Below, in pieces: positions 54,840 through 64,000 of a DNA stretch of 64,000 bases. Source of the DNA: Heligmosomoides polygyrus polygyrus (lineage: Eukaryota; Nematoda; Chromadorea; Rhabditida; Heligmosomidae); the NCBI GenBank assembly GCA_947396885.1, contig OX377206.1, forward strand, positions 16,491,466-16,555,465, given 5' to 3'. Below the pieces are notes generated by a model. That model made no database searches, was not told where the DNA came from, and was given only the letters and a program-made list of their open reading frames with translations. The number at the start of each line of letters is the position of its first letter. Within the stretch, counting starts at the first letter, position 1. The position numbers and the translations under genes were made by a program.

Positions 54840-56616
54840 TTACAGAGCTATTCTTCGCCCCCTTCTCGCTCTCACTCTTCAGCAACCCCTTCCACTTCGG
54901 CCTGCTCAGCGAAAATCTTTAGTACTGCTTCTTTCTTCAGATACTACTATGTGACACTACGTTCTATTCTCGGCCCTCTTCAGATTCTTAACATCGGCAA
55001 GCTTTCCAGGACGAGATTTCAGGCTACTAAATGAGAAGAGGGCCCTTCTATTGCACTGCTCCATTATCAACAGGTGTAAAAGTGCCAAAATGCCCAGCAC
55101 GAATTTGCGCTTGAAATCCTTAATCAGAATGGAAAGACACGACAACATACGACATTCTCCTCCGAAGTCGATAACTTGTCGGCACACGGATTGTCAGTGT
55201 CCATTTGATTTCTGAAAATCATAGCCTGATAAGCCTGTTGATTCTTTCTTTACTAATCTTTCTAGTGACATGTTGAGCAAGCAAAAGGGGCGGCAATATG
55301 CGACAGCTATCTAGTGTATTGTATGAAGTGATCCATTAAGTTCTCAAAGGTACTCCTAACTAGTGAAGGGTTTCGACCTCACATGGAGATTGAAGTGGAG
55401 ACCAGGGTCATTAGAAATAGCTCGGAATGCTGACTACTACCATAGGTGTCAAAATTGCAAAATGAAATTCCTGAGCTAGTTGTGACCTGTTGAAGTTCAC
55501 GGGCTGACTGTGGGATGGCCACGCGGAAGAGCTGGCGCGAGAGCGGTGAGGGATTGGGGCTCCGTAAGAATCGTTCGCCAGGTGTGGGGGTGGCGCAGGG
55601 GTAGTGCTCCGGCTCGTCACCCGTGAGGTTGTTGGTTTGGTTCCCATGGCTGCCGCTCTTCTTCCACATTATGATTTATCCTTGAAAGTGCATTCCGTTC
55701 CGATTTTATTTTATTTTGTTTTCACTGATTATTATTCATTATTTTGCAAAAATGGAGAATACACCTTACAATGAACAACTAAAGATGTTTTTATTAACTT
55801 CGGCATTCATGATACAAAGCAGAAAAATTGTGTTAAGGAACCATGTTCTTCACATAATGCACATCTCATACATCAATATAACCTGCCTTACCCCACGAGT
55901 ATTTCAAAAAGTTCGAAAACCTAGGGAAGGTACAGACGTTTCAGCAAATCTGCGACAGAGCCTTCGGTTGGTTGCCTGGCCCTGTTGTATCATCACAACT
56001 CTAGAGATCGAGGAGTGGTCGCAAATTTTCAAACTCAAACCTCGCCCAAGGGGTTACTTGAGGTGCTGTAGACGAAACTGACATCCGATTTTAAAATTTC
56101 GGCCGATTACGGAAGGTTACAGTAGCAGTGGCCTTAGCAGACCGCATCGCATTCTACCGTACTCCGTAATACCAACAATGGACGTCAGAATCGTGATCAG
56201 TACCCTAAATAACCCCCAAGGGCGAAGTTCGGGTGAAAACATTTGCTACCACTCCTCAACCTCTGCCGAAGCACTGAAAGTGTCACACAATAGTCCCAGT
56301 TGTCCCTGTCGATCATGCTTCCACCAGAAGGTTAGGGCTTCAAAGTAAATCCGCTGTGGAAATAATTCTCGTTTTTCTTGGAAAACCAAATATAGTGCTA
56401 CAAGTGCTGCGACACGCCTAACGGCGTGTCTCGCACTTGCCCGCTTCGCGGGGTGATACAGTTAGTCTTTTTCTCAGGAACTACTCTTGTACAAAGGAAG
56501 ATGTGCGCTTCAAAAAAATTTCTTCATAGCGCAACGAAGATGGTTTAATTTTTACTCAAACATCTCGGTGAATACTACGTTTGATATAGTCTTCCGTCCT
56601 GGTGGTAGCCAAATTT

Positions 56617-57497
56617 TCAGATGGGATCTCTGTCGAACACGTGAGCACGCCACGTACAGTTGACCATGAGAAAAACTGGGCTGGGGAGGTACACACCGAC
56701 CCTGTCGAATGTTTGTCCCTGACTCTTGTTTATTGTCATTGCGTAGGCCAAACGCACAGGAAATTGTCTCCTCTTAAATCTGCACGGTGAGGTGTCATAG
56801 GCAGGCGGACAGAATATTATTCTAGGAATAAGAACGTACTGTACTTTGTTCGCTCCAGTTGCAATTTTGCAGCCTAGAATGTACCTATCCATATGTCCAA
56901 GGTGAGTCGCGTACCATTGCATAGACCCCAGTTGACTCTAAGATTCCGCAGAAGCATTATGACTGCTCCTTTCTTTAGATGGAGTTCTTGTGGCGGGTAT
57001 CCCTGGGGTGTCAAGCTGTTTAGAAACTCCAATGAATACTCTGTGCCGTTGTTAGCTTTAGTTTCGTCAATCATTACCTCATCTATGCTTCTGTAAATCT
57101 TCTCCTGCCCAGGTAGTTTCGAAAGCACTTTGTTGCTTATCTCCAAAGCGTCGAAATTCCTAGGCGTCAAAATCGCTCCACCGACTGTAGCGGACATATT
57201 TTCTAAGGTCACTATATCACCAAATATCTCATCCGCTATATCTCCACAACTCAGCATATCGTCGGGCACTTTCACTTCATTGGAATCGTTTTGGAGCTCT
57301 CCGTTTCCAAGTTGAATTAGAAAGTTAGACCAACCGTTTCCACCGCTGGACACACTCACATTCTCAGTCAATCTGTATTTTAGAAAATGAGGCCACAGTG
57401 GGGAGCTCTTGATAGAAACGTTCAGAATTTCGGACCGTCCTGCTTTTGACACGACAGGAGGAATTTGTCTGAAATCACCTCCTAGGATAATCCAGAT
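56617..57497 (-). pseudogene. Helitron Pif1-type helicase, C-terminal remnant
   Basis: Starts in mid-domain with WIILGGDFRQIPPV (Walker B/motif III region), continues LSCGDIADEIFGD and LTPQGYPPQELHLKKGAVIM then LLRNL-GLCNGTRL, shifts frame near 56,890, and ends with AYAMTINKSQGQTFDRVGVY (motifs V-VI). Walker A and the Rep nuclease are missing. The family unwinds DNA during rolling-circle transposition. This copy is truncated by repeat DNA at 57,500 and frameshifted. Confidence 0.9.
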
Positions 57498-58436
57498 GCC
57501 TCCTGCCTCTTAATCCAGATGCCTCTAGCGCGACGTAGAGGACGTTTTTTCTGAATCGAGACGTCTAGAAATACGTGTAGTTGCCGTTGTGTCAAGCAGG
57601 ACGAGGCTATACTTCTTCTGTAGATCAGCATCCCATGTTGAATTCTGAAAGCGCCTGCACGCCGCAGCACGCCGGTGACACAATTCCTTAATTCAGATGC
57701 TTCTAGGGCGGCGTAGAGGACCTGTCCTCTGAAACCAGCACCTCTGAAGACCCACCTTCTGAATGCAGAGGATCAGAAGCGCGCACAGTTGCCGCTGTGT
57801 CGAGCATGAAGAGGCTGCGCATATGGCAGATTCCTTGTTTCGCGTATAAATTTTCTTACGGCTCCCTTCTTGCTGGTTCCCCGTCCTGGTTCCCTTGTTC
57901 CTGGTCGATCTCTCCCCCCTAGGAGTCCTCGTTAATACTCTCCCCAATTAAGTAGCTCTCCCACGCTCACACACAACGACGGCGAGCGAACGCCCATTGA
58001 GTGTCATCGGTGTCACATCCTCTAAATCCGTACTCTCTTATTGGTAATGGGTCCCCTTACCGATCCTCTTAACTACTCCCCCCCCCCCCCTCTTGATTGC
58101 TAACTCCCTACTGGTCCCTCCTTAATGCTTCATTGATCCCCCTATCGACCCCCCTCCCTTCCCGATGCTTCCTCCAAGTCGCTACCTCCTGGTCGCTGTC
58201 GATTCTCCACCCTCGAAGTCCCCCCTTATACTCTTCCCCCTTTAGTGGTCTTCTTATGCTAATGGCACGAAGTCGGCGGCACGGCTTCTGAATCTGGACG
58301 CTCAGGAACGCGCGTAAGTGCTGTTGTATCAAGCAGTAAAATGATGCGCTTTCCATGCTGCAGCGATTCCCACGTTCAATAGGAACTTTCGACCGCGCTG
58401 TGGATGATACAGCGTACCTCACTTATTAGATTAGAT
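57498..58436. repeat. Degenerate internal repeats of the Helitron
   Basis: Recurring phrases such as ttctgaat--agacg and gttgccg(t/c)tgtgtc appear at about 57,535-57,600, 57,770-57,830 and 58,285-58,340, with pyrimidine-rich ctactggtccctcc stretches between. On the minus strand these match the ttcagaag and accagtaa repeats of 22,100-22,780. Confidence 0.6.
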
Positions 58437-58815
58437 AGATCATTCGACCGCTCTCGCTGTGGATGATGCGGCGTACCTAACTTAGGTTAGATCATTCGAC
58501 CGCTCTCGCTATGGGTGATGCGGCGTACCTAACTTAGGTTAGATCATTCGACCGCTCTCGCTATAGGTGATGCGACGTACCTAACTTAGGTTAGATCATT
58601 CGACCGCTCTCGCTGTGGGTGGTGCGGCGTACATAACTTAAGTTAGATCATTCGACCGCTCTCGCTATGGGTGATGCGGCGTACCCAACTTAGGTTAGAT
58701 CATTCGACCGCTCTCGCTGTGGGTGATGCGGCGTACCTCACTTATGTTAGATCATTCGACCGCTCTCGCTGTGGGTGATGCGGCGAATGCGGCGTATCTC
58801 ACTTGGATTAGATCA
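58437..58815. repeat. 52-bp minisatellite near Helitron 5' end
   Basis: About seven units, cattcgac recurring at 58,441, 58,493 and 58,545; unit contains CCGCTCTCGCT, gatgcggcgtacc and TAACTTAGGTTAGATC. Confidence 0.92.
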
Positions 58816-59599
58816 CTCGACGGACAAACTCTTTTATATATAGGTGGTGATAGGTCAGAATAAAATATCATTTCGGAGATAAACCATGATGTGCAAAAGG
58901 CACGGCAGCAGTGAGAACCGATCCAAAGGCCTCACATCTGACGAGTCGAAGCACTACGCTCCGCGCCACAGCCGCACCTGGTGAGCCATTCTTACGGAGC
59001 CCCCATCCCTCACCGCTTTCGCGCCAGCTCTTCCGCGTGGCCAGCCCACAATCAACCCCTGAACTTTGACAGATCACAACTCGCTCAGGAGTTTTATTCT
59101 GCAATTTTGACACCCATATTCGTAATCAGCATTCCGAGCTCTTTCTAATGACCCTAGTCTCTATTTAATGCTCTATGGGAGCTGGAAACCCTTCCCTGGT
59201 AAATGAAAAAAAATACTGGAAATGGAAAAATGGAAAAATGGAGGTGGCAAACTTCATGGTTGGAAGTATGTAATGTTACACTTAATTTGAAGTAAGCGCC
59301 TTGGGAGGACGGAAGACTTAGCTCAATGAAGGAAGCCAAAAGTTTGAGGAAGCCGATGGCCGTCGGGTTCGTGGAGCACAGAAACAGTCCAGTAACGTTG
59401 GTGGAGCAGGCCGACTGACTGTGGTACCATTATCAGACTGCAGAGATGCGAGAACTCACAAGGAGAGCCTCCAAAGTGGCGGTGAGCTTTTGCGATGCAA
59501 TTTTTACAGGATGTAGGGTCCCGTGTGGGGAGTCCAAAACCATAGTTACTTTTTTCGGAATGCTCTTCTGTGGTCGAAGAAAAGCGTGTGGACGCGTGA

Positions 59600-60338
59600 G
59601 CGAGTAGTTCATGACGCCCTACTGTCACCCAGCCCAATGCGGTTGGATGGCCTAATGGCAGTGTTGTAGCTTCACAGGTGCATAGTCGTGGATTCGATTC
59701 CTCCTTGTAATGGTGTTTTTGCATTTGACGATTTATCGTCAGTGAGACTCTTTATCCACATTTCCAACACATTTTTGAAGAAAAACACGGCAACAAACAA
59801 ATGTCGTTTCCGTTCATCGAGTTTCTTGAAAGTGGAAAGGAAAGGTGAGGATTTTTGACTTCCAGGTTAAGCAAGTAAAAAACTGATGCCAGATTTGTGA
59901 TCAGCATCCCAAATAACCTCACGCACTAAGTTTAGGCGAAGTTTAGGCGTTGGTGTATCCGACCTCGTCCCCTCACCACGACCTTTTTGTTCAAAAATGT
60001 GTTCGACATGGGGGTTAAGTGTCCCACTGACGATAGATCACAAAACGCAAAACACAAGTACAAGGGAGAATCGAACTCACGAAGATGCACATGTGAAACT
60101 ACAACACTACCACTACGCTAACCGACCACGTTGCCCTGGGTGCCAGCAAGGCGTGATGAACTTCGTGCGATGTCATGGGTGCAGTGAGAATGCTGTTTGG
60201 TCCATACAATGACTTGCTGTGGCAGGCGAATGATAAGGCAGTGCTCTCCCAGAAGAGTTTGGCACCTATTTATCACCCCGGAGTGATGGAAGGCTTAGTT
60301 GGCTTGGGCAGGAAATCAGAAGCGAGAACCCCGTTTCG
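59600..60338. repeat. Foldback with tRNA-like arms, missing from copy 1
   Basis: Arms at about 59,610-59,795 and 59,960-60,160 are inverted; each has a tRNA-like part with a strong box B (GGATTCGATTCC at about 59,690; GAGTTCGATTCTCC on the minus strand near 60,075). The loop has GGTTATTTGGGATGCTGATC on the minus strand near 59,905-59,925. In copy 1 everything between ggacgcgtg and the 3' part of the next repeat is missing. Confidence 0.75.
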
Positions 60339-60400
60339 GGTGCAAGCAACAGCATCCACTTCCTCCAAGTGCGCTCCATGTCCCAAAGTGAATCCGGTAA
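60250..60400 (-). repeat. tRNA-derived SINE-like unit, inverted
   Basis: On the minus strand this matches 15,188-15,350 (tccatcactccggggtga against tccatccctccgaggtga; tggaggaagtggatgctg against tggaggagatgcc). In copy 1 only the part from about 2,168 survives, so copy 1 begins in the middle of this unit. Confidence 0.6.
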
Positions 60401-60788
60401 ATCTAATCGTAAGAATCTAAAGTGTTAGAGGATCACAGCTAAAAACACGAAAGCCAACAAGGAGGACGAATGTTTCGACATCACAAATGAGTTCCCCCTT
60501 TTCTTCACCTCTCTAGACACTGACCTGAACGCCTTCGCGTCAGGAAGGCCCTCGTCAGACCATCAGATACTCTCTGCATTCTGACGTGAGACTGACTCGT
60601 TTCTTAGCCACAAGGCGCAGAGCGCTTATGTCTCTTTTGTTTTTGTTCGTGGCACCTTAAAGGTATTTTAGGATGAATAGCTCACATTCGTCGTTGAGGC
60701 ACCGGAATGGTGTAGTGAAAAAGGCCCGTTCGAAGTAAGTGGGGAAGCGAACCTTATTAACCACTTCTCTAACGTTCATTTACTGAGT

Positions 60789-61070
60789 TTGATTTCGTTT
60801 GCTTTCCACATGAAGGCGAAATTGTCGAAACTTTGGCCGAGTAAAGACGTTAGCATCTCGGACTTGGCTGAACGCGCACAAGGCAACATTACCTACCTGG
60901 GATTGCCGAGATTCACCGAAATCAAGTCGGAAGTAGACCAATGCTTCTTGATAGCAGAAGTATGGAATAAAAGTAAGATAATCGCAGAATCGCGAATTGG
61001 AAACTTTACAAGCACGGAACACGAACGAAACTACGAACAAGGCAATAGGCCGTACATACAATTTATTTAA
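60789..61070 (+). CDS. Unrecognised open frame, intact in copy 2
   Basis: A 93-residue frame beginning MISFAFHMKAKLSKLWPSK with balanced composition and no low complexity. The first methionine is not a confident start, because a T-rich stretch precedes it and the frame could be an internal exon. The copy-1 partner is frameshifted. No family was recognised and no signal peptide or membrane helix is obvious. A tail of the A-type MITE region begins about 360 bp downstream. Confidence 0.3.
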   Translation: MISFAFHMKAKLSKLWPSKDVSISDLAERAQGNITYLGLPRFTEIKSEVDQCFLIAEVWNKSKIIAESRIGNFTSTEHERNYEQGNRPYIQFI

Positions 61071-61431
61071 AACGCTTAACTCAAAAGGCCTGATGCGTGC
61101 TTAAGGCCCCCACACACTTTTGGGGCGAGCGGCTGGGGCGAAAGCGATTAGTCACGCCGCTCCCGCAGTCTAGCCGGTGGCAAGCGCAGAGGTATGCAGC
61201 GGAGGCACTGTAGTTCTAGTCGGGACCCACCGCTGCCATTGATCCTCCGTCCTCCCTCTGGCAGCTCTTTGCCGCGAAAGGCTAGAGCGTCTACGGGCAA
61301 AGGTCGATTTAAAGAAGTGAAACGGCGAGAGTGCAGAGAAAAAGACGCTGCAGCTGCGCTACGAGCGAGAGAGGTGACTCAGCGCCCGGGTGGGAAAACA
61401 TGCTCGTCACCTGCGTCTCCGGGGCTCGTTA

Positions 61432-61565
61432 GGCCCCGTTTATACTTCCGACGCCGAGCGAGGCGACGGCATGTGTAATGGCCAAATTGATCGGTCGCGT
61501 CGCCCGATCAATGCGGCCACAATGCGTGGCATCACGTCGCTCAGCGTCGGAGTATAAACGGGCCC
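61432..61565. mobile_element. Palindromic MITE, family A, copy-2 partner
   Basis: Counterpart of the element at 3,249-3,382, with the same TTA flanks (61,429-61,431 and 61,566-61,568) and a few substitutions. Presence in both copies places insertion before the duplication. Confidence 0.85.
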
Positions 61566-61568
61566 TTA

Positions 61569-62759
61569 CGGAGACTTCCTGTAGATGGTGACCGAATTTC
61601 AAGGAGAAAGCCATGTTCCGAAAGAGTGGACCTTCTGCAAGTCAGAATCAAGATGAGCTGAAACTCGTGCCTTCAGAATAATTAAGTAAATTTTTTGAAT
61701 AAATATGATGGTTCCAAGTGGTCAGGGCGTACAGGCGGTCCATCCTCAGATCCCCTTTATTATCCGTCTTCCTCTGGCAGAGTATTAGTGCTTATACACA
61801 GATCAGTCCTGAAGGTATTCATATTAGGGAGTGGTGAAAACATACTTTCAGTGTCATTATAACCTCTCATTTTCTCTAATCACAACTATAGCCTATAAAC
61901 CACGGCTGGTTGGATTGCAGTCCTTGCCTCAAATCAAAAAGTGACACAAGCAATTTGTGTTGGTTGGCCTTTGAAGCGTGAAGTTTCTATGTTGTGGAAT
62001 GAAGGGCATAAACCCCAAACATGCACGTGAAGCAAGCGATATGAAAAGCTTCTAGTTGCGCAGAACTTTGCATGTAATCATAAACAACAGTCTACTGCTT
62101 TAGTGTATCTACCTGTTCTAAACCTCCCAAGCCCAACACAACTCAGGAGGCATCTGTCTCACATAATGGCAATTCTTGTTGTTGACTAACATGTCATTGC
62201 CTCTACGCGATATTTTCCACCCAACTTGTGCAGGAAAAGACGAAATCTGATCTCATCGATATTGCTGATAGGACAGCATCTCCAACAGACGATCCTCCTT
62301 TGAGAAATGAGTGTTAATGAAGTGCATTGGTCGGCTGACTCAGCCCCGGTCCCAGTAGAGTGCTCTCTCTCTCTCTAGTGCCGAAGTGACCCACTGTCTG
62401 GACTCTAGCGCGGACGAGAAAAGGACCAGTTCATACTTCGCGACAGCAGCGACAAGAGCGATTGTGGCGATGGACGTAGTGTGGTGTACATGATTGCACC
62501 ATAACGCCTGTTTCTTGTAAGTCAGTCAATCAGTCAACGCAAACGCTAACAAGCAGTCATAATACCTACATCCATCAATCTGGCACTCAAAGGATGTGTA
62601 ATAGCATGCCTTACCTTGATCTGAAGAATGGCAGAATAGGAATCGTTTTCTTTGAACACTAGTGCGCTATGGTGTAACTACGCACTCACACTCGCTCCCG
62701 TCGCCTTCGGCGCGAAGTATGAACGAGCGACAGGAGCGACAGCGCCAGCGCTCGTGTAT
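61569..62759. other. Duplicated non-coding stretch
   Basis: Partner of 3,386-3,705 plus 10,293-11,151. The Helitron-like block of copy 1 is absent here: cacaacta joins tagcctataaacc at 61,888-61,889. A short ctctctctctct run lies near 62,366. No gene recognised. Confidence 0.6.
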
Positions 62760-62898
62760 GGCCATTGTCATACCATCGCTCACCCCGAGCGACGCCTAGT
62801 GATATGCACCCATATCGATTCCATCGCGCCGCACGATCGATATGGGAGCATATCATTAGGCGTCGCTCTGGGTGAGCGACGGTGTGACAGAGGAGGCC
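62760..62898. mobile_element. Palindromic MITE, family E, copy-2 specific
   Basis: Starts GGCCATTGTCATACCATCG and ends CGACGGTGTGACAGAGGAGGCC, flanked by TAT (62,757-62,759 and 62,899-62,901). Copy 1 has gtgTATggcctatg with a single TAT near 11,149, the empty site. Confidence 0.86.
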
Positions 62899-62901
62899 TA
62901 T

Positions 62902-63020
62902 GGCCTATGTTACACTTCAGCGACGCTGTGTTGCGTGGGCTGCTATGCACTGCGTAGCAGCCCGCGTAACACTGTCGCCGACGTCGCCGACAACAGCGTC
63001 GCCGAAGTATAACATAGGCC
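62902..63020. mobile_element. MITE family C, uninterrupted partner
   Basis: GGCCTATGTTACACTTCAGC at the left and GTATAACATAGGCC at the right. Corresponds to the split element 11,152-11,721. Confidence 0.82.
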
Positions 63021-63517
63021 TGTGAACAGATTTCGGCCCCGATCGCTCGGCTTTAATCGATTTGCATGTTTTGTACGGGCGAGCGGCGCCGCCACCCGCT
63101 CCGGCGGCGAGCTCTGCGTCCCTGCCCTATGGTGAAGGGTGGGGCAGCAGAAGTGTGGGTGGAGCGGTGTTCCCTACACTGCGGGGGACGGTCAGGAGGT
63201 ACACCCGCCCCCCGCCGGGGGGCGTGCGATCTTCCTCTCATCCCCCTTGCTCACCCACCCCCAAGCCTCTAGGATTCACCGAGAGACTAACGGCTGCCTT
63301 AGAAAACCTTTGACACACAAAGCAAATGTTTCCGGCCCGCAGAACAGCGGTGTACCTCCTGACGCGATGCCCCCAGTAGGGGACGGGTGTACCTCTTGTC
63401 GCGCTGCCCCACACTGCCCTCAGAAAGGGGCGGAGCAAAGGACGAGATGTCCGTATCCCTGTCATCACATGGATATATTGCATTTCTAATCACTTCCCTT
63501 GACCTGGCAACTCTATC
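63021..63517. other. Rearranged GC-rich stretch, no gene
   Basis: Partner of 11,722-12,318 but with blocks in a different order: the sequence following gtccctg differs, and the ggtgtacctcctg-type segments (63,345-63,400) occur only here. No supported gene. Confidence 0.45.
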
Positions 63518-63874
63518 CTAAAAAGATTTCGTTTTTGAGACAAGCGTCAGAACCTTATACACCACATTTGGAGAAAAGGGCCTTTTAGCTGCAGCGCCAA
63601 TGCTTTCTTCAGGACCCGCCCCGTTGCTCAGTGCTAAGGTATCGTCCGCATTTTCCGACAAGTACTGCAACATCTTAACGAGATACCTCATGACAACAAC
63701 GCTATCATCCGCTGGAAAGTTCTTCAATATAAGGAGAATTGTTTGATCCTTTAAAATGAGAGGGCGATGGACCGATTTTGCGCTTATTTTCAGATAGGCC
63801 TTCAATGTAGAGACTACCGACTCCTGACCGGAATTACCTAGTCTGTAGATGTGGCGAAAATGTAAAGAATCCAC
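63518..63874 (-). CDS. Unrecognised coding-like frame, copy 2
   Basis: 118 codons, partner of 12,319-12,669, two residues longer by an in-frame 6-bp difference. The start methionine is conserved but follows an in-frame upstream stop. Function unknown. The window ends about 125 bp beyond its 5' end, so neighbouring exons may lie outside. Confidence 0.42.
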   Translation of the reverse strand: MDSLHFRHIYRLGNSGQESVVSTLKAYLKISAKSVHRPLILKDQTILLILKNFPADDSVVVMRYLVKMLQYLSENADDTLALSNGAGPEESIGAAAKRPFSPNVVYKVLTLVSKTKSF

Positions 63875-64000
63875 GCCCTTCCCTCAGCTGTCTCCACAAC
63901 CGAACTGACTGAAAAATCCTTTGGAGTCCCCATGAGATGCGCTCTCCAATCGTCTCCTACCAGCTGTAAGGTTTTTGGACGACGTCACGCCAATCAACGA

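Larger units (their letters stand above)
56401..58850 (-). mobile_element. Helitron with exact ends
   Basis: Copy 1 reads gtgctataggtcag at about 1,410; here the element lies between the A (56,400) and T (58,851), the Helitron target. On the minus strand it starts TCACCACCTATATATAAAAG and ends with stem GACACGCC-gtta-GGCGTGTC ten bases before the terminal gcagcacttg. The inside has a 52-bp minisatellite near the 5' end, degraded repeats, and a Pif1-type helicase remnant near the 3' end. The Rep/HUH part is absent, so it is non-autonomous now. Confidence 0.93.
54924..64000. repeat. Large duplicated segment, copy 2
   Basis: Direct repeat of 1-12,798 with an offset of 54,923 at its start. It carries material missing from copy 1: a Helitron (56,401-58,850), about 65 bp near 55,950, the 59,600-60,338 block, and a MITE at 62,760-62,898. 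It lacks the Helitron-like block and three MITEs of copy 1. The right limit is beyond the window. Whether the 54.9-kb spacing is a tandem period or dispersed duplication cannot be told here. Confidence 0.93.

Overview
The window looks like repeat-rich nuclear DNA of a nematode, probably a clade V strongylid such as a hookworm. That is inferred from the mix of RTE, mariner, Helitron and hAT elements, a serpentine-receptor-like fragment, and a spliced gene with mostly short T-rich, AG-ending acceptors. The species cannot be proved from sequence alone. No rRNA, CRISPR, operon or intact tRNA was found, and almost every long open frame is mobile-element debris or a shadow.

Layout. (1) 1-12,798 and 54,924-64,000 are two direct copies of one segment, 54.9 kb apart; both run to the window edges. 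The copies have since collected different insertions. Copy 1 has a 6.6-kb Helitron-like element (3,706-10,292) with a 128-bp higher-order satellite and a near-complete RTE retrotransposon (5,241-8,659), plus nested MITEs. Copy 2 has a 2.45-kb Helitron with a Pif1-type helicase remnant (56,401-58,850) and other MITEs. Each copy supplies empty sites for the other. (2) 13.4-31 kb is mostly transposon wreckage: two RTE fragments (one scrambled), two long-TIR DNA transposons, a hAT element inserted in one of them, a partly inverted LINE, another LINE and Helitron ends. (3) 32.4-37.8 kb is a long foldback whose left arm is split by a 4.07-kb insertion with an 8-bp target duplication and TTCGAA-rich 41-bp repeats at both ends. 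(4) 39.1-53.3 kb holds the only host genes I can support: a frameshifted chemoreceptor fragment, and a minus-strand Ulp1-type (peptidase C48) gene rebuilt from eight exons whose splice phases all agree. Its introns hold two mariners, a hAT remnant, a TIR transposon, a 1-kb perfect foldback, a tRNA-like foldback and MITEs.

Most interesting are the Ulp1-like gene, in which Gln sits where the catalytic His is expected; a family of foldback elements with unrelated arms but a common ~40-nt core motif that also recurs in the satellite monomer; and the pairs of filled and empty insertion sites given by the duplication.

Coordinates and matches were read by eye. No alignment, database search or expression data were available.
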